In this document: positions 46,457-59,270 of the stretch, piece by piece | Layout: the number at the start of each line of letters is the position of its first letter | Position numbering within the stretch: position 1 is the first letter of the stretch | Assembly: GCA_951799425.1 (NCBI GenBank) | Contig: OX637406.1 | Location: forward strand, 31,056,390 to 31,120,389 | Length of the DNA stretch: 64,000 nucleotides | DNA from: Ilex aquifolium | Taxonomy: Eukaryota > Streptophyta > Magnoliopsida > Aquifoliales > Aquifoliaceae | Direction: 5' to 3' | The notes under the pieces: model-generated | Database searches by the model: none | The model's input: only the letters and a program-made list of their open reading frames with translations | Told to the model about the DNA's origin: nothing | Position numbers and translations under genes: made by a program

Positions 46457-48544
46457 CTAGGCACGTCCCATGATTATGTTGTAAGGCGAATTAGAGTCTA
46501 TCACCACGAATTCCGTGTTTGTCGTCACCGGCCCTGTGACGACCGGTAGCGTGATCTTTCCTAAAGGCAGAGCATATGAGCCATTAAACCCGACGAGGGG
46601 TGTGTCCACCTTGACGAGATCCTGGGGGCCAAGCCCCATACGCTTCAGGACTTCGTAGTACATTACCTCGGAGGAACTCCCGGAATCCACCAAGACCCTC
46701 CTAACATCAAAGTCACCAATTTTCAGGGTGAGGACCAGGGCATCCTCGTGAGGAAGGACAACGCCCGTCAGGTCGGCGTCGGAGAATGTAATATCCTCGT
46801 TACTTGTCCGGACTCTCTTACCGAGCCGGTCTCCTTTCTCCTCATCCACCTTTCTCGTGAAAGTTACTCTTTTCAAATCAGACCTGAGGGTGTTGGATGT
46901 CGGGCGATCCGTGGGGCAGACGTAGATTACGTCAATGACATTGCCTTGGACATTAGTCTGTCCACCGGCGACATGGGTTTCCCTTGGAGCCGCTTCCTCA
47001 ATATACTCCTTTAGGTGCCCCTCTTGCACCAACCTTTCCAGGAAAGACTTGTAGACCCTGCAATCATCGGTGAGATGTCCCACATCTTGGTGGTATGAAC
47101 ACCTTACCTTTTGGTTTCTAGTGGATGGATCACCTAGCATTTTAGGCGGCCACTTAAAGAAGGGCTCCCTCTTGATCCTGTTGAGTAGCCTGTAGATAGG
47201 CTCCTTGAACACGGTATGGATCCCTTTGAAGGAGCTGCCGGGCGAGGGCATTAATCCCTTCCGAAGGAGGTCTCCTTTCTCAATTTCCTTCTTTCTTGGG
47301 GCCAAGATTTTTCCTTCGCCTCCAAGCATTTCGTCTTCTACTCTGGAGTATTTATTGATTCGGGCCATCAGCTCTCCCATGCCCATAGGCGTCTTCTTCG
47401 TCAAGGATCTATAGAGGTCGGTGTCTCGTGATAGGCCAAGCCTGAAGGAGGCAGCTGCCATGACCTCAGAGCAACCCTCCACTTCGTTTACTTCCTCCCA
47501 GTAGCTGATGGCGTACTGGCGGAGCGTCTCTCCTTCCCTTCGTCTTAGAGTCAACAATGATCCGACATCTTTTGGGCGCTTACTCCCCGTAATGAATCGA
47601 GCCAAGAATTGCTTGGTTAATTCCTTCCAAGATCCTATACTGCTGGGTGGAAGGATTTCAAACCATTTCATGGCGGAGTCGCCCAGACTCATTGAAAACA
47701 CCCGATACAATAATCGGTGGTCCGAGTGATAGAGAGACATCATTTGCTTATATTGCCTTAGATGAGCCTCAGGGTCCGACCGCCCGTCATAAACTTTGAA
47801 CCTTGGCACGACGAATTTCTTCGATACTTCCATCTCCGCGATACCCTTAGTGAAGGGTGACTGAATGACCTCGTCATCCGTATCATCTTCTAACGCGGCT
47901 TTGCCCCTCTTGGCAGAGTTCAACTGCATTCGGAGGTCCCCTTGATGTCGGGGTCTGGCCTCTTGCTCATCTCGGAGCCTGACGGCACATTTGGGCCTGT
48001 TGTTTCTCACGGAGAGGGTAGACCCCTCCTCGGACTCATCCACGCCCCCTCGCCCAGAGAGTCTCCGACGGAGGTCGTCCCACGCCAATGACCTTGCCTT
48101 CTTGGCTGGGACCTCCGGAAGCTCCTCTCTGGCCCTGGGGTGCTTCAGAGCCCTGGATTTGTTCGATCCACCACTGAGGCGGTTTCTCAGATCTTGGGCC
48201 CCCACTCCCTTGACGGGGGGCTCGTGTGGTCGCCGCTGGTTCCGAGATCCTCCGCTGGGGAGTGTGACCTCATTGAGTCGATTTAGGACATTGACGTTTT
48301 CCTCTTCCAACTGTCTCAGGCGATCTCCGAACTGGTCCTCAATCACCTCGGCGAGTTGCCGTGCCAACGGGGCAGATTTCTCAGTTCCAACACCCACGTT
48401 GGTTCGATGGGTCCGCTCTTTTGAGTGAACGGAACATTCTCTAATCACGCTTTCCACGCGATCCTTTGTTCTCAACATGGAGGAGGCTGTGAATTCAACG
48501 TTCTTTAGCTGAGTGCTCTTTCCCTTTTGACGAGTATTCACCAT
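46457..48544 (-). mobile_element. Element B: gag and protease region
   Basis: ATG at 48544 (MVNTRQKGKSTQ) lies shortly after the primer site. The first third is charged. The gag core has RFKVYDGRSDPEAHLRQY, MKWFEILPPSSIGSWKEL and LLTLRRREGETLRQYA. A zinc-knuckle-like CSYHQDVGHLTDDC follows, and then a protease-like domain with VLVDSGSSSEVMYY. The end of the stretch reads YNIIMGRA, a normal retropepsin flap region. Confidence 0.85.
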
Positions 48545-48574
48545 GGTCACTGCTCCTCGGGAAGTATGATCTTT

Positions 48575-48590
48575 CCCACAGACGGCGCCA
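48575..48590 (-). promoter_or_regulatory. Primer-binding site of element B
   Basis: On the minus strand it reads TGGCGCCGTCTGTGGG, the same type seen in elements C and D and common in plant Tat-lineage elements. It lies three bases from the LTR. Confidence 0.85.
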
Positions 48591-48593
48591 GAT

Positions 48594-49700
48594 TGTGCGT
48601 ACCGATTTTTGCACAATAGATGTATGAGTAGAAACAGGACACAGGTGAACTCGTATTTACCTCTGACGTCAGGTCCTCGTGATAAAGAGGGAGGCGTGAA
48701 GTAAGCAAAGAGAACTTGTTTGGTCAATAGCGGCTCCTCTCCGGGGTAGTTGATTCGATTCCAACAGGCAATGGTATGTTCCGGCGTGTCCTGGAAACAA
48801 AAAGAAGAGTTAGAAGGGCGCCGGAGTGTCTCCGGCGTATCCCCTCCGACAGTTAAGTCAGTTCGATTTTGAGAGAGGGAATATCGAGAGCACAGTGTAA
48901 TCCTTTTTGTGTTTGTATCCTGTGTGTCCTTATTTTGTCTCTTAGAAGACTATTTATACCTTTGTTGGTAGTAATCATTACAGGCTAGTGAGTAATAGGC
49001 TGTGCCAGTTATGGGGAAGCGCTTTCTTCCTTTTACAGGGATGACTACCGGTCCTTAAATGCTCGGCACCCCGAACAATCAATGATCCCTTCCCTTGGCG
49101 CCCGAGCAATAAATGCTCTTTCTTCTATGTAAATACATTAAATGCCTGATCTCTGAGGCACTTAATGCGCCCCTTTCCGGGCTCCATCAGTCATTATAAA
49201 CGTCCCATCGTTCTGGGAATTTACTAAATGATCCCCTGCACAGCTGCATAGTGGTTGAGACCTTTCTGTAAAGCTATGTACGGTTCTGTTCATAATGTCA
49301 TGTGTCCTTACCCTCTTGGTTGCCAGCTCTGTTTACCCTGCCTTTCTGACTTGATGGAAAGGATAGGCTAGTGACTCATTTCTTGACTTAGTTTCATAGG
49401 TTGAAGGCGTCGGGGCGTCTTTGGTGCCGAGATGATGTGTAATCGGGTCTTCGCATTCCGAGAAGACTTGGAGCCGAGGCCACGCGGGAGCTGGGGGAAC
49501 ACTGAAATCCTTTGGTGCCGAGAACATGTGTTGCCATCTGGAAAAGTGGAGCACCCATGACGCCGAGGACACGTGTTGTCTCCATATCTCTCGGTAGCAC
49601 TGTTGTACCGAGGCCACGTGTCATCTCCCCAATTCTCGGTGGTACTTTTGTGCCGAGGCCACGTGTCGTCATTGTGAGGCTTTCACAAAATGTCCCATCA
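48594..49700 (-). repeat. 5' LTR of element B
   Basis: About 98.6% identical by eye to 36505-37611. A TATAAATAG box on the minus strand lies near 48,950. It is followed by the duplication GATTG. Confidence 0.92.
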
Positions 49701-49705
49701 GATTG

Positions 49706-50245
49706 TATTGAGCAATTGGTATGGAACTTGGTGAAGAACCCAATCACCGTAGCTATATAAACCTAAATTTACGCATAACCTATATTTGTTGACAAAAAAT
49801 AGAATAATGGATGCTACGAGGAAGTTAAAATCAGTTTTATAATGATTCAAAAAGGAAAAGAAGGTTTATGGTAGCATTAGGATTCATTCTAGACTTGATT
49901 AGAGGGAGTTACGGTTGATGATTGAAAGAACAAATCAGTTGAAAGTGGAATTCATTTTTCATAGGCAGCATGGACACCTTATAGGAAAATGACTAGAACT
50001 CACTATAGGAAACTTGAAACAACGCACCGTTTATTGGGTTGGAAACTAGAAACATAGATATTTCCATTGGCATAAGGTAAAGCACAAGGAACCTTTGAGA
50101 AAATACTTGTGTTAGTATAAAGTTAAGTAAAAGTAGAGGAATGATTGTCACATTTCACATTCGATGTCCTGTTGAAAAATAATCGGAACCGGGTCTTCGG
50201 GTTGTCGTTTTGAGCCCGTGACCTATCGTTATAAAGCCTAACAAG
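49706..50245 (+). repeat. Unassigned flank, possibly the end of the chromovirus LTR
   Basis: Joined to 36094-36504 before element B inserted. It contains GTAGCTATATAAACC near 49,752 and a GC-richer GGAACCGGGTCTTCGGGTT block near 50,186. No coding signal. Assignment to the chromovirus LTR is inference. Confidence 0.3.
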
Positions 50246-50453
50246 CAGGGGTGGAGCCAGAACTCTATTCGAGAGGGGGCAAGAATATGAGTGAAAAAAT
50301 TAATTAATTGAGATAAAAAAAAAAAGTTGGATATTCATTAATAAGGACTAAATTGGGTATTATATTTATACAAGAAAATTCCTAAGTTCAAGTTTGAGAA
50401 ATTATGTATTACAATGCTAGACTTAATTATCATATGACATTTAAAAATAATAT
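50246..50453 (+). mobile_element. hAT-like element, left end only
   Basis: Begins CAGGGGTGGAGCCAGAA, a very common terminus of plant non-autonomous hAT elements. AT-rich sequence follows until element C starts. The other end is not visible, probably displaced to the right of element C. Confidence 0.55.
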
Positions 50454-53400
50454 TGATGATACCCAAACTTAATTCCAAGTACGAGCTCAGCTCGGGAGGT
50501 CAGATATGGAGTTCAGATAAAAACCTCAGAATTTAGAGGAGAAGAGCTCAAGCTCGACCCAGGCAAAACAATACCCCAAATCAGTTAGGGAAACAGCTGG
50601 ATATTAGTCAGTATTACCCCAAGCGGAAATCATGCAGCGTCCCCAAGAGGGAAACCCTCATTTGATTAGGATCCCCCCCTAGGAATAAGGAAGATCCCAT
50701 GAATGGGGGGCAAAGATCTCGGCAGAGATCCTGGAAGGTAGGGGTGATATTATAAGTACTGTATATTTCCATGGGAGGGAGGATTGGACTGTAACAGATG
50801 GTACACCATCAATAAGAGAGAAAAAGTAAGAGAGAGACTCCATTCCATAGTGGATTAGCCGAGCTCAGGCCGGTGAACCACTATAATCTTGTTTTGTTAT
50901 CATCCCCTTTCCCGGAAATTCCCTAAACTTCACCGGTGTTATCAAGCACGAGCCTTGTAGCTCAGACACCGAACTTAGCTCCACGCAAGTCGTTCATATC
51001 AAATAATCCTGTTCCATAGCTCGCTCGCATAGATTTACACCATCAGTTTGGCGCCGTCTATGGGAACGACTGTTCCTATTACAAATAAGCTGATTTCTCA
51101 GTGACTGATGATACCCAAACTTAATTCCAAGTACGAGCTCATCTCGGGAGGTCAGATATGGAGTTCAGATAAAAACCTCAGAATTTAGAGGAGAAGAGCT
51201 CAAGCTCGACCCAGGCAAAGCAATACCCCAAATCAGTTAGGGAAACAGCTGGATATTAGTCAGTATTACCCCAAGCGGAAATCATGTAGCGTCCCCAAGA
51301 GGGAAACCCTCATTTGATCAGGATCCCCCCCTAGGAATAAGGAAGATCCCATGAATGGGGGGCAAAGATCTCGGCAGAGATCCTGGAAGGTAGGGGGTGA
51401 TATTATAAGTACTGTATATTTCCATGGGAGGGAGGATTGGACTGTAACAGATGGTACACCATCAATAAGAGAGAAAAAGTAAGAGAGAGACTCCATTCCA
51501 TAGTGGATTAGCCGAGCTCAGGCCGGTGAACCACTATAATCTTGTTTTGTTATCATCCCCTTTCCCGGAAATTCCCTAAACTTCACCGGTGTTATCAAGC
51601 ACGTGTCTTGTAGCTCAGACACCGAACTTAGCTCCACGCAGGTCGTTCATATCAAATAATCCTGTTCCATAGCTCGCTCGCATAGATTTACACCATCAGT
51701 TTGGCGCCGTCTGTGGGAACGACTGTTCCTATTACAAATAAGCTGATTTCTCAGTGACTGATGATACCCAAACTTAATTCCAAGTACGAGCTCAGCTCGG
51801 GAGGTCAGATATGGAGTTCAGATAAAAACCTCAGAATTTAGAGGAGAAGAGCTCAAGCTCGACCCAGGCAAAACAATACCCCAAATCAGTTAGGGAAACA
51901 GCTGGATATTAGTCAGTATTACCCCAAGCGGAAATCATGCAGCGTCCCCAAGAGGGAAACCCTCATTTGATTAGGATCCCCCCCTAGGAATAAGGAAGAT
52001 CCCATGAATGGGGGGCAAAGATCTCGGCAGAGATCCTGGAAGGTAGGGGTGATATTATAAGTACTGTATATTTCCATGGGAGGGAGGATTGGACTGTAAC
52101 AGATGGTACACCATCAATAAGAGAGAAAAAGTAAGAGAGAGACTCCATTCCATAGTGGATTAGCCGAGCTCAGGCCGGTGAACCACTATAATCTTGTTTT
52201 GTTATCATCCCCTTTCCCGGAAATTCCCTAAACTTCACCGGTGTTATCAAGCACGAGCCTTGTAGCTCAGACACCGAACTTAGCTCCACGCAGGTCGTTC
52301 ATATCAAATAATCCTGTTCCATAGCTCGCTCGCATAGATTTACACCATCAGTTTGGCGCCGTCTATGGGAACGACTGTTCCTATTACAAATAAGCTGATT
52401 TCTCAGTGACTGATGATACCCAAACTTAATTCCAAGTACGAGCTCAGCTCGGGAGGTCAGATATGGAGTTCAGATAAAAACCTCAGAATTTAGAGGAGAA
52501 GAGCTCAAGCTCGACCCAGGCAAAGCAATACCCCAAATCAGTTAGGGAAACAGCTGGATATTAGTCAGTATTACCCCAAGCGGAAATCATGTAGCGTCCC
52601 CAAGAGGGAAACCCTCATTTGATCAGGATCCCCCCCTAGGAATAAGGAAGATCCCATGAATGGGGGGCAAAGATCTCGGCAGAGATCCTGGAAGGTAGGG
52701 GGTGATATTATAAGTACTGTATATTTCCATGGGAGGGAGGATTGGACTGTAACAGATGGTACACCATCAATAAGAGAGAAAAAGTAAGAGAGAGACTCCA
52801 TTCCATAGTGGATTAGCCGAGCTCAGGCCGGTGAACCACTATAATCTTGTTTTGTTATCATCCCCTTTCCCGGAAATTCCCTAAACTTCACCGGTGTTAT
52901 CAAGCACGTGTCTTGTAGCTCAGACACCGAACTTAGCTCCACGCAGGTCGTTCATATCAAATAATCCTGTTCCATAGCTCGCTCGCATAGATTTACACCA
53001 TCAGTTTGGCGCCGTCTGTGGGAACGACTGTTCCTATTACAAATAAGCTGATTTCTCAGTGACTGATGATACCCAAACTTAATTCCAAGTACGAGCTCAG
53101 CTCGGGAGGTCAGATATGGAGTTCAGATAAAAACCTCAGAATTTAGAGGAGAAGAGCTCAAGCTCGACCCAGGCAAAACAATACCCCAAATCAGTTAGGG
53201 AAACAGCTGGATATTAGTCAGTATTACCCCAAGCGGAAATCATGCAGCGTCCCCAAGAGGGAAACCCTCATTTGATCACGATCCCCCCCTAGGAATAAGG
53301 AAGATCCCATGAATGGGGGGCAAAGATCTCGGCAGAGATCCTGGAAGGTAGGGGGTGATATTATAAGTACTGTATATTTCCATGGGAGGGAGGATTGGAC

Positions 53401-53716
53401 TGTAACAGATGGTACACCATCAATAAGAGAGAAAAAGTAAGAAAGAGACTCCATTCCAGAGTGGATTAGCCGAGCTCAGGCCGGTGAACCACTATAATCT
53501 TGTTTTGTTATCATCCCCTTTCCCGAAAATTCCCTAAACTTCACCGGTGTTATCAAGCACGAGCCTTGTAGCTCAGACACCGAACTTAGCTCCACGCAGG
53601 TCGTTCATATCAAATAATCCTGTTCCATAGCTCGCTCGCATAGATTTACACCATCAGTTTGGCACCGTCTGTGGGAACGACTGTTCCTATTACAAATAAG
53701 CTGATTTCTCAGTGAC
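50454..53716 (+). repeat. Five tandem 652/653-bp LTR-leader units
   Basis: Units start at 50454, 51106, 51759, 52411 and 53064. Each is about 592 bp of LTR (TGATGATACCC to ACACCATCA), then a Tat-type primer site (TTTGGCGCCGTCT-like) and a ~60-bp leader ending CTGATTTCTCAGTGAC. Units 1 and 3 share variants, as do units 2 and 4, and unit 5 is distinct. So a two-unit block of about 1305 bp was itself duplicated. The last leader runs straight into the gag start. Confidence 0.93.
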
Positions 53717-53718
53717 TG

Positions 53719-54903
53719 ATGGTAACGACTCGAAATATGAGCAGAAGTCAAATAAACCTACCACGAATGCAAGATCCACAAGAAGCTACCAACGGCAGAC
53801 AACCCGAAAACGTCCAAGAAATTAATTCCCCCATTAATAACGAGATGGAGGCCCTTCGACTCGTCAACCAGCGCTTGCTAAGGGAAAACGCAGAATTATC
53901 AAAGCTCGTACAACGCCCACAGGAGGCACGACCGGCCCCAGAAGGCCAGAACAATCCCACTCATAGGGAACAACGACACTGGGACCCCCTTAGAGAGGTC
54001 AACGAAGGGGGAGAAAACAGCCAGACCAGGGGGCATGCTCCTTACCTACCCCTTAGGAATGGCCACAACGAGGAAGTGCAAAGTCAGAACGATGGGGGTG
54101 AGAGGGACGATTTTTTCCCTTACCCGCAAGACAGGAGAGAACAACATTGGGAGCAACGCTTCAAAGACATCCAGCAAGAGCTCAGCCACATAAAGGAGGC
54201 TGTAAAAAACAAGGCTCCGGTTACAATGGATGTCCTAGTGCAACAAACCGAGTCCCCATTCACCACTGGAGTGCTACACTTTCCTCTTCCACCAAAGTTC
54301 AGGATGCCACAAATAGAGGTCTTTGACGGGACGAAAGATCCCGTAGATCACCTCAACACTTACAAAAACCAGATGGAGTTGCATGGATACCAGGATCCCG
54401 TACGTTGCAGAGCTTTTGCCATCACATTGAAAGGCTCTGCCCTAGCCTGGTTTCACAGGCTCCCGCCAGCCTCGATCTCATCCTTTAAAGAGCTCTCCAT
54501 AGCTTTCGTATCTCACTTTATAGGAGTCAGGATATACAGAAAGCCGAGCTACCACCTGCTGAATGTGAAACAGGGGCCTCAAGAAAACTTGAGGTCTTAT
54601 GTCCAAAGGTTCAACTCGGAGACACTAAAAGTAGACGTTCCAGACGAGAAATTCGCCATAACTGCCTTTATTGCAGGGTTGGGAGTGCAATCAAAGGATC
54701 TAATGTTCTCCATATCGAAGAACCCTCAGGCGAGCATGGCCGAGGTGTTAGCCAAGGCAGAGAAATATATAAACGGTGAAGAGGCACTCCTTTCCAAAGT
54801 AGGGGGTACATCCTCACGGAAGGAGAAGGAAAAAAGAAGAAAAGAGAAGGGACCGGAGTCCCAGGAAGGAAAAAGGGCGAGAGAGGTCTCCGAGAAGGGA
54901 TAG
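53719..54903 (+). mobile_element. Element C: gag region
   Basis: Starts MVTTRNMSRSQ directly after the last leader. The N-terminal half is charged and disordered. The gag core (about residues 195-330) has PQIEVFDGTKDPVDHLN, LAWFHRLPPASISSFKEL and LRSYVQRFNSETL. A Lys/Arg/Glu-rich end follows. It would form the particle shell. Confidence 0.88.
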
Positions 54904-54952
54904 GGACCGCTCGCCAAAGAGAAGAGGAAATGTCAGGGATCGCCTGGGCCCC

Positions 54953-57900
54953 ATGCAGCCTGAACTCCAGCCCAGATACGGACCTCAGCGATTCACCCCA
55001 CTCACTGCCGCTGTGTCGCAAGTTCTGTATGAGGTCCAAAACGAGAAGTTTTTAAGATGGCCACCTCGAATGAAGGCAGATCCAGCCAAAAGAGACCCCA
55101 CGAAGTACTGTGATTACCACAGAGATCACTGTCACCACACTGATGACTGCATTCAGTTAAAGAAGGAAATCGAGTTCTTGATCCAGCGAGGTCAGCTACG
55201 CCGTTTCGTAGCCCATGACAACCAGAACCGAGCTCTTCCACCTCCACCACCTCAGCAGCAAGCACCTACACCACATCAGCAGCCTCTAGGTGAGATCAGA
55301 GTGATATCTGGAGGATTCGCGGGAGGCGGAGAATCTAGCTCAGCCAGGAAAGCACACCTCCGCCAGATCAGAGCCGAAGAAGCTCTCGAAGTGCACGCTG
55401 TATCCAAAGCACCACGCTTAGATACAGCTATCACTTTTTCAGATGCTAATTTGGAGGAATGCCAGTACCCTCATGATGACCCATTGGTGGTGCGAGCTGT
55501 AGTGGCTAATAGAACTATTCATCGGGTTCTAATCGATAACGGGAGCTCGGCAGATATCATTTTCTCACCTGTCTTTGACAAGATGGACATAGGCAGGGAG
55601 AGACTTGAACCTGTAAACACTCACTTGCTGGGATTCTCCGGAGAAAGAGTACTCCCCCTGGGCTCGATCCAACTCGTGCTCACCCTAGGGGACCCACCTT
55701 GCCAAGCCACCACAACCGTGAAATTTCTAGTGGTCGATGCGCCCTCCGCATATAACATCTTACTTGGAAGGCCATCCCTTAACTCTATGAAGGCAATCCC
55801 ATCTGCCTATCACTTGGTCGTCAAATTCCCGACAGAAAATGGAATCGGGGTAGTTAGAGGAGACCAGCGCATAGCAAGAGAATGCTACATGGCCTCTGTA
55901 AAAAGGAAGGAGGTTGAGAACATCCAATTGGATGAACTCGACATGAGAGATGAAATGGAGACAAGACCAATGCCCTCAGAAGAGCTGGAGCCAGTTCAGC
56001 TTGATGGGAAGCCGGAATACCTCGTTTATGTGGGTTCCAGACTGAACGCAGAGCTCAAATGTCTCCTCATCCGGTTCCTAAAGGAGAATATAGGAGTGTT
56101 TGCTTGGAAGCAAGAAGACATGGAAGGAATTGACCCTTCGATTATTACCCATAAGCTAAGCCTGAACCCAACTTGCAAGCCCGTCAAACAGAAGAGGAGG
56201 AGCTTTGCATCCGAAAGACAAAGGGCAATCAATGAGGAGGTCAGCAAACTCCTCCATGCCAAGGCCATCAGAGAAGTTGACTACCCTACCTGGTTGGCAA
56301 ACGTCGTTCTCGTCAAAAAAACCAATGGCAAGTGGCGGCTGTGCATTGACTTCACTGATCTCAACCGAGCATGCCCCAAAGATAGTTTTCCCTTACCTCG
56401 GATCGACCTAATAGTGGATGCCACAGCCGGGCACGAGCTGCTTAGTTTCATGGACGCCTTCTCAGGCTACAACCAAATCAGGATGGACCCCAGCGATCAA
56501 GAGAAGACCTCCTTCGTAACTGAACAAGGAACATACTGTTATCAAGTCATGCCTTTCGAGTTGAAGAATGCTGGAGCTACTTACCAGCGGTTGGTGAATA
56601 GGATGTTCCAAAAGCAAATAGGAGCATCCATGGAAGTTTACATCGACGACATGTTGGTGAAGTCACTAAAAGCAGAGCTCCACATTGAGCACCTAGCCGA
56701 ATCATTCCAGATTCTAAAGGAGTACAAAATGAAGCTCAACCCTGCGAAGTGTGCATTTGGGGTCTCGGCAGTGAAATTCCTGGGTTTTATTGTTAGCAGC
56801 AGAGGGATTGAAGCTAACCCAAAGAAGGTTAGGGCTATGGTGGAGATGCAGTCACCGTCCAACACAAGGGAGGTGCAGCGCTTGACAGGCAGGATAGCTG
56901 CCTTGAGCCGTTTCATGTCTAGATCAAGTGATAAATGTCAGCCATTCTTTCAGATACTAAAAAAGGCGTTCCAGTGGGATGCCAAGTGCGAAGAAGCGTT
57001 TAAAGCCCTGAAAGATTATATGAGCTCTCCTCCTGTTCTGGTGAGCCCTTTAGAAGGGGAAGTCCTTACTCTCTACCTAGCGGTTTCAGATTTTTCGACT
57101 AGTGCAGCGCTGTTTAGGGAGCGAGACAGAGCTCAGCAACCAGTCTATTACTGTAGCAGAGCTCTGAGGAGGGCAGAGGAGAGATATCCAAAGATGGAAA
57201 AGCTCGTTTTAGCGTTGGTGACAACAGCCAGAAGACTCAGGCCCTATTTCCAGGCTCATACTATCGAGGTTCCAACAGACCAGCCGATGAAGCAAGTACT
57301 ACATAAGCCAGAGTCCTCGGGGAGGTTGGTTAAATGGGCCATAGAGCTCAGTGAGTTTGACATCAGATATAAGCCAAGAACTGCCATCAAAGGGCAAATT
57401 TTGGCGGATTTCATTGCGGAGTTCACAGCAGCAGCGCCTATGGAGACCACAGATCTAATACCAGACCTCCCCATATGGAGGCTTTCAGTAGATGGAGCTG
57501 CCAATGCTCAGGGAAGCGGTGCAGGAATGATCTTAACCTCCCCAGAAGGAATAGATGTCGAGTATGCCCTTAGATTTGGGTTCAAGGCTTCAAATAACGA
57601 AGCAGAATATGAAGCTGTCATCGCTGGGCTCAATCTTGCTTATTCTATGGAAGCAGAGTAGCTGGAGATCTGCAATGACTCTCAACTGGTGGTAAAGCAG
57701 ATAGAGGAGTCCTACGAAGCGAGAGGCGAAAAGATGGTTCTTTATCTCAGAAAGGTACGAGAATTAATAAAGAAATTTGTGCAGGTTAAGGTCAGACACG
57801 TGCCTAGAGTAGAGAATGCGCGAGCAGATGCATTGGCGAGGTTAGCAACGGCCTCACAAGAAGATTTGGATAGGCTAATACCAGTGGAGCACCTTCCAGA

Positions 57901-59191
57901 ACCTTCAGTAAGTTTCGAAGAAGAAGATATACTATCAATCGGAGCTCAGCTGAGTTGGATGGACCCCATCATTGGGTACCTGCAGAATGGGACTCTGCCA
58001 AGCGATGCCAAGGAGGCTTCCAAGCTGAGGACCAGGTCAGCTAGATTTTCCTTGTTGCAAGGAAATCTGTACAAACAGGGGTTCTCAACGCCTCTCCTCA
58101 AGTGCGTGGGAGATGAAGATGCCAACTATATACTCAGAGAAGTACATGAGGGGATATGTGGCAATCACATAGGAGCTCGGGCCTTGGCAGGAAAAGTACT
58201 GAGACAAGGATATTATTGGCCAACCATGCTCAAAGACGCCACCGATTTAGTAAAAAGATACAGGACTTGCCAGGAACATGCCAATGTTTCCCACTGTCCC
58301 CCCGAGCTACTAACCTCGGTGGTAAGCCCATGACCCTTTCAGCAGTGGGGTTTGGATATTCTTGGGCCCTTTCCCACCGGCGTGAGGCAATGCAAGTTTG
58401 CTATCATAGGGGTGGATTACTTCACCAAATGGGCAGAGGCCGAACCTTTGGCAACAATCACTGAACAAAAAGTCCAAAACTTCGTTTGGAAATCGATAGT
58501 TTGCAGGTTTGGAGTTCCCAGGGCGGTGGTGTCTGACAACGGAAAACAGTTTGACAATTCGAAATTTAAAAGCTTTTGTGCTGAGCTGGGGATAAAGAAT
58601 TATTTATCAGCTCCTGCGCATCCTCAATCCAATGGGCAAGCTGAGGTCACGATCAGAACCATAAAGACAGCTCTCAAAACCAAACTAGAAAACCTAAAGG
58701 GCAAGTGGGTGGAGTACATCCCTGAGGTATTGTGGGCCTACAGGACCACCGTCAGATCTGCAACTCAGGAAACCCCCTTCGCTTTGGCCTTTGGAACCGA
58801 GGCAGTGGCCCCTGTTGAGGTGGGGCTCCAATCACCAAGGGTGGAATTTGCAGATGCCGAGCATAATGATGAGGCTCTCCTGTTGAACCTCGATCTCCTG
58901 GATGAAAAGAGAGACAGAGCTCTGCATCGTGTCCGAATTTACCAGAGGAAGACTGCAAGATACTACGACAGGAAGGTCAGGCACAGAAGTTTCAAGGCTG
59001 GAGACTTGGTTCTTAGGAGGCTTCTGCTTGCAAGGAGGGATCCTACGCATGGAAAATTGGGACCCAATTGGGAAGGGCCCTATATCATATCAAGGGTAGT
59101 AAGACCAGGGAACTACGAGCTGCAAACCGAGGAGGGGAAGGTCCTGCCTCACTCTTGGAATGTCGAACACCTTAAGAAATTCTTTCAGTAA
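54953..59191 (+). mobile_element. Element C: zinc knuckle, protease and pol region
   Basis: In order: CDYHRDHCHHTDDC (zinc-knuckle-like), a protease domain with VLIDNGSSADIIF and YNILLGRPSLN, reverse transcriptase with NRACPKDSFPLPRID and YIDDMLVKS, RNase H with VDGAANAQGSG and ASNNEAEYEAVI, integrase with HEGICGNHIGARALAGKV, DYFTKWAEAEPL, VSDNGKQF and HPQSNGQAE, and a C-terminal GPNWEGPYII block ending near NVEHLKKFF. Close in layout to element B. Broken in about two or three places. Confidence 0.88.
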
Positions 59192-59270
59192 GTGTTACTT
59201 GTAATAGAGCTCTGTTTTAAGAATAAACGAGTCTTTTATTCGCCCCAAAGTGATTTCCAAATTTAAAACA

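Larger units (their letters stand above)
36505..49700 (-). mobile_element. Element B: Tat-lineage Ty3/Gypsy element with antisense extra gene
   Basis: Its LTRs of 1107 bp (36505-37611 and 48594-49700) are flanked by the perfect duplication GATTG (36500-36504, 49701-49705). In minus-strand order it has a primer site, gag with protease (about 46.4-48.5 kb), reverse transcriptase (about 44.9-46.2 kb), RNase H (about 43.9-44.8 kb) and integrase (about 43.0-43.9 kb). An extra gene in antisense follows (about 40.0-42.4 kb), with a solo LTR nested at 37738-39579. The LTRs differ at about 15 sites (about 1.4%), or roughly 0.5 million years at an assumed 1.3e-8 per site per year. All domains are present but the coding sequence is broken, with about four breaks. 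Confidence 0.9.

Noticed and set aside
51266-53454. Three identical 76-residue minus-strand frames
   Set aside because: They arise because the LTR-leader unit is tandemly repeated. They lie antisense in LTRs with no protein-like composition.
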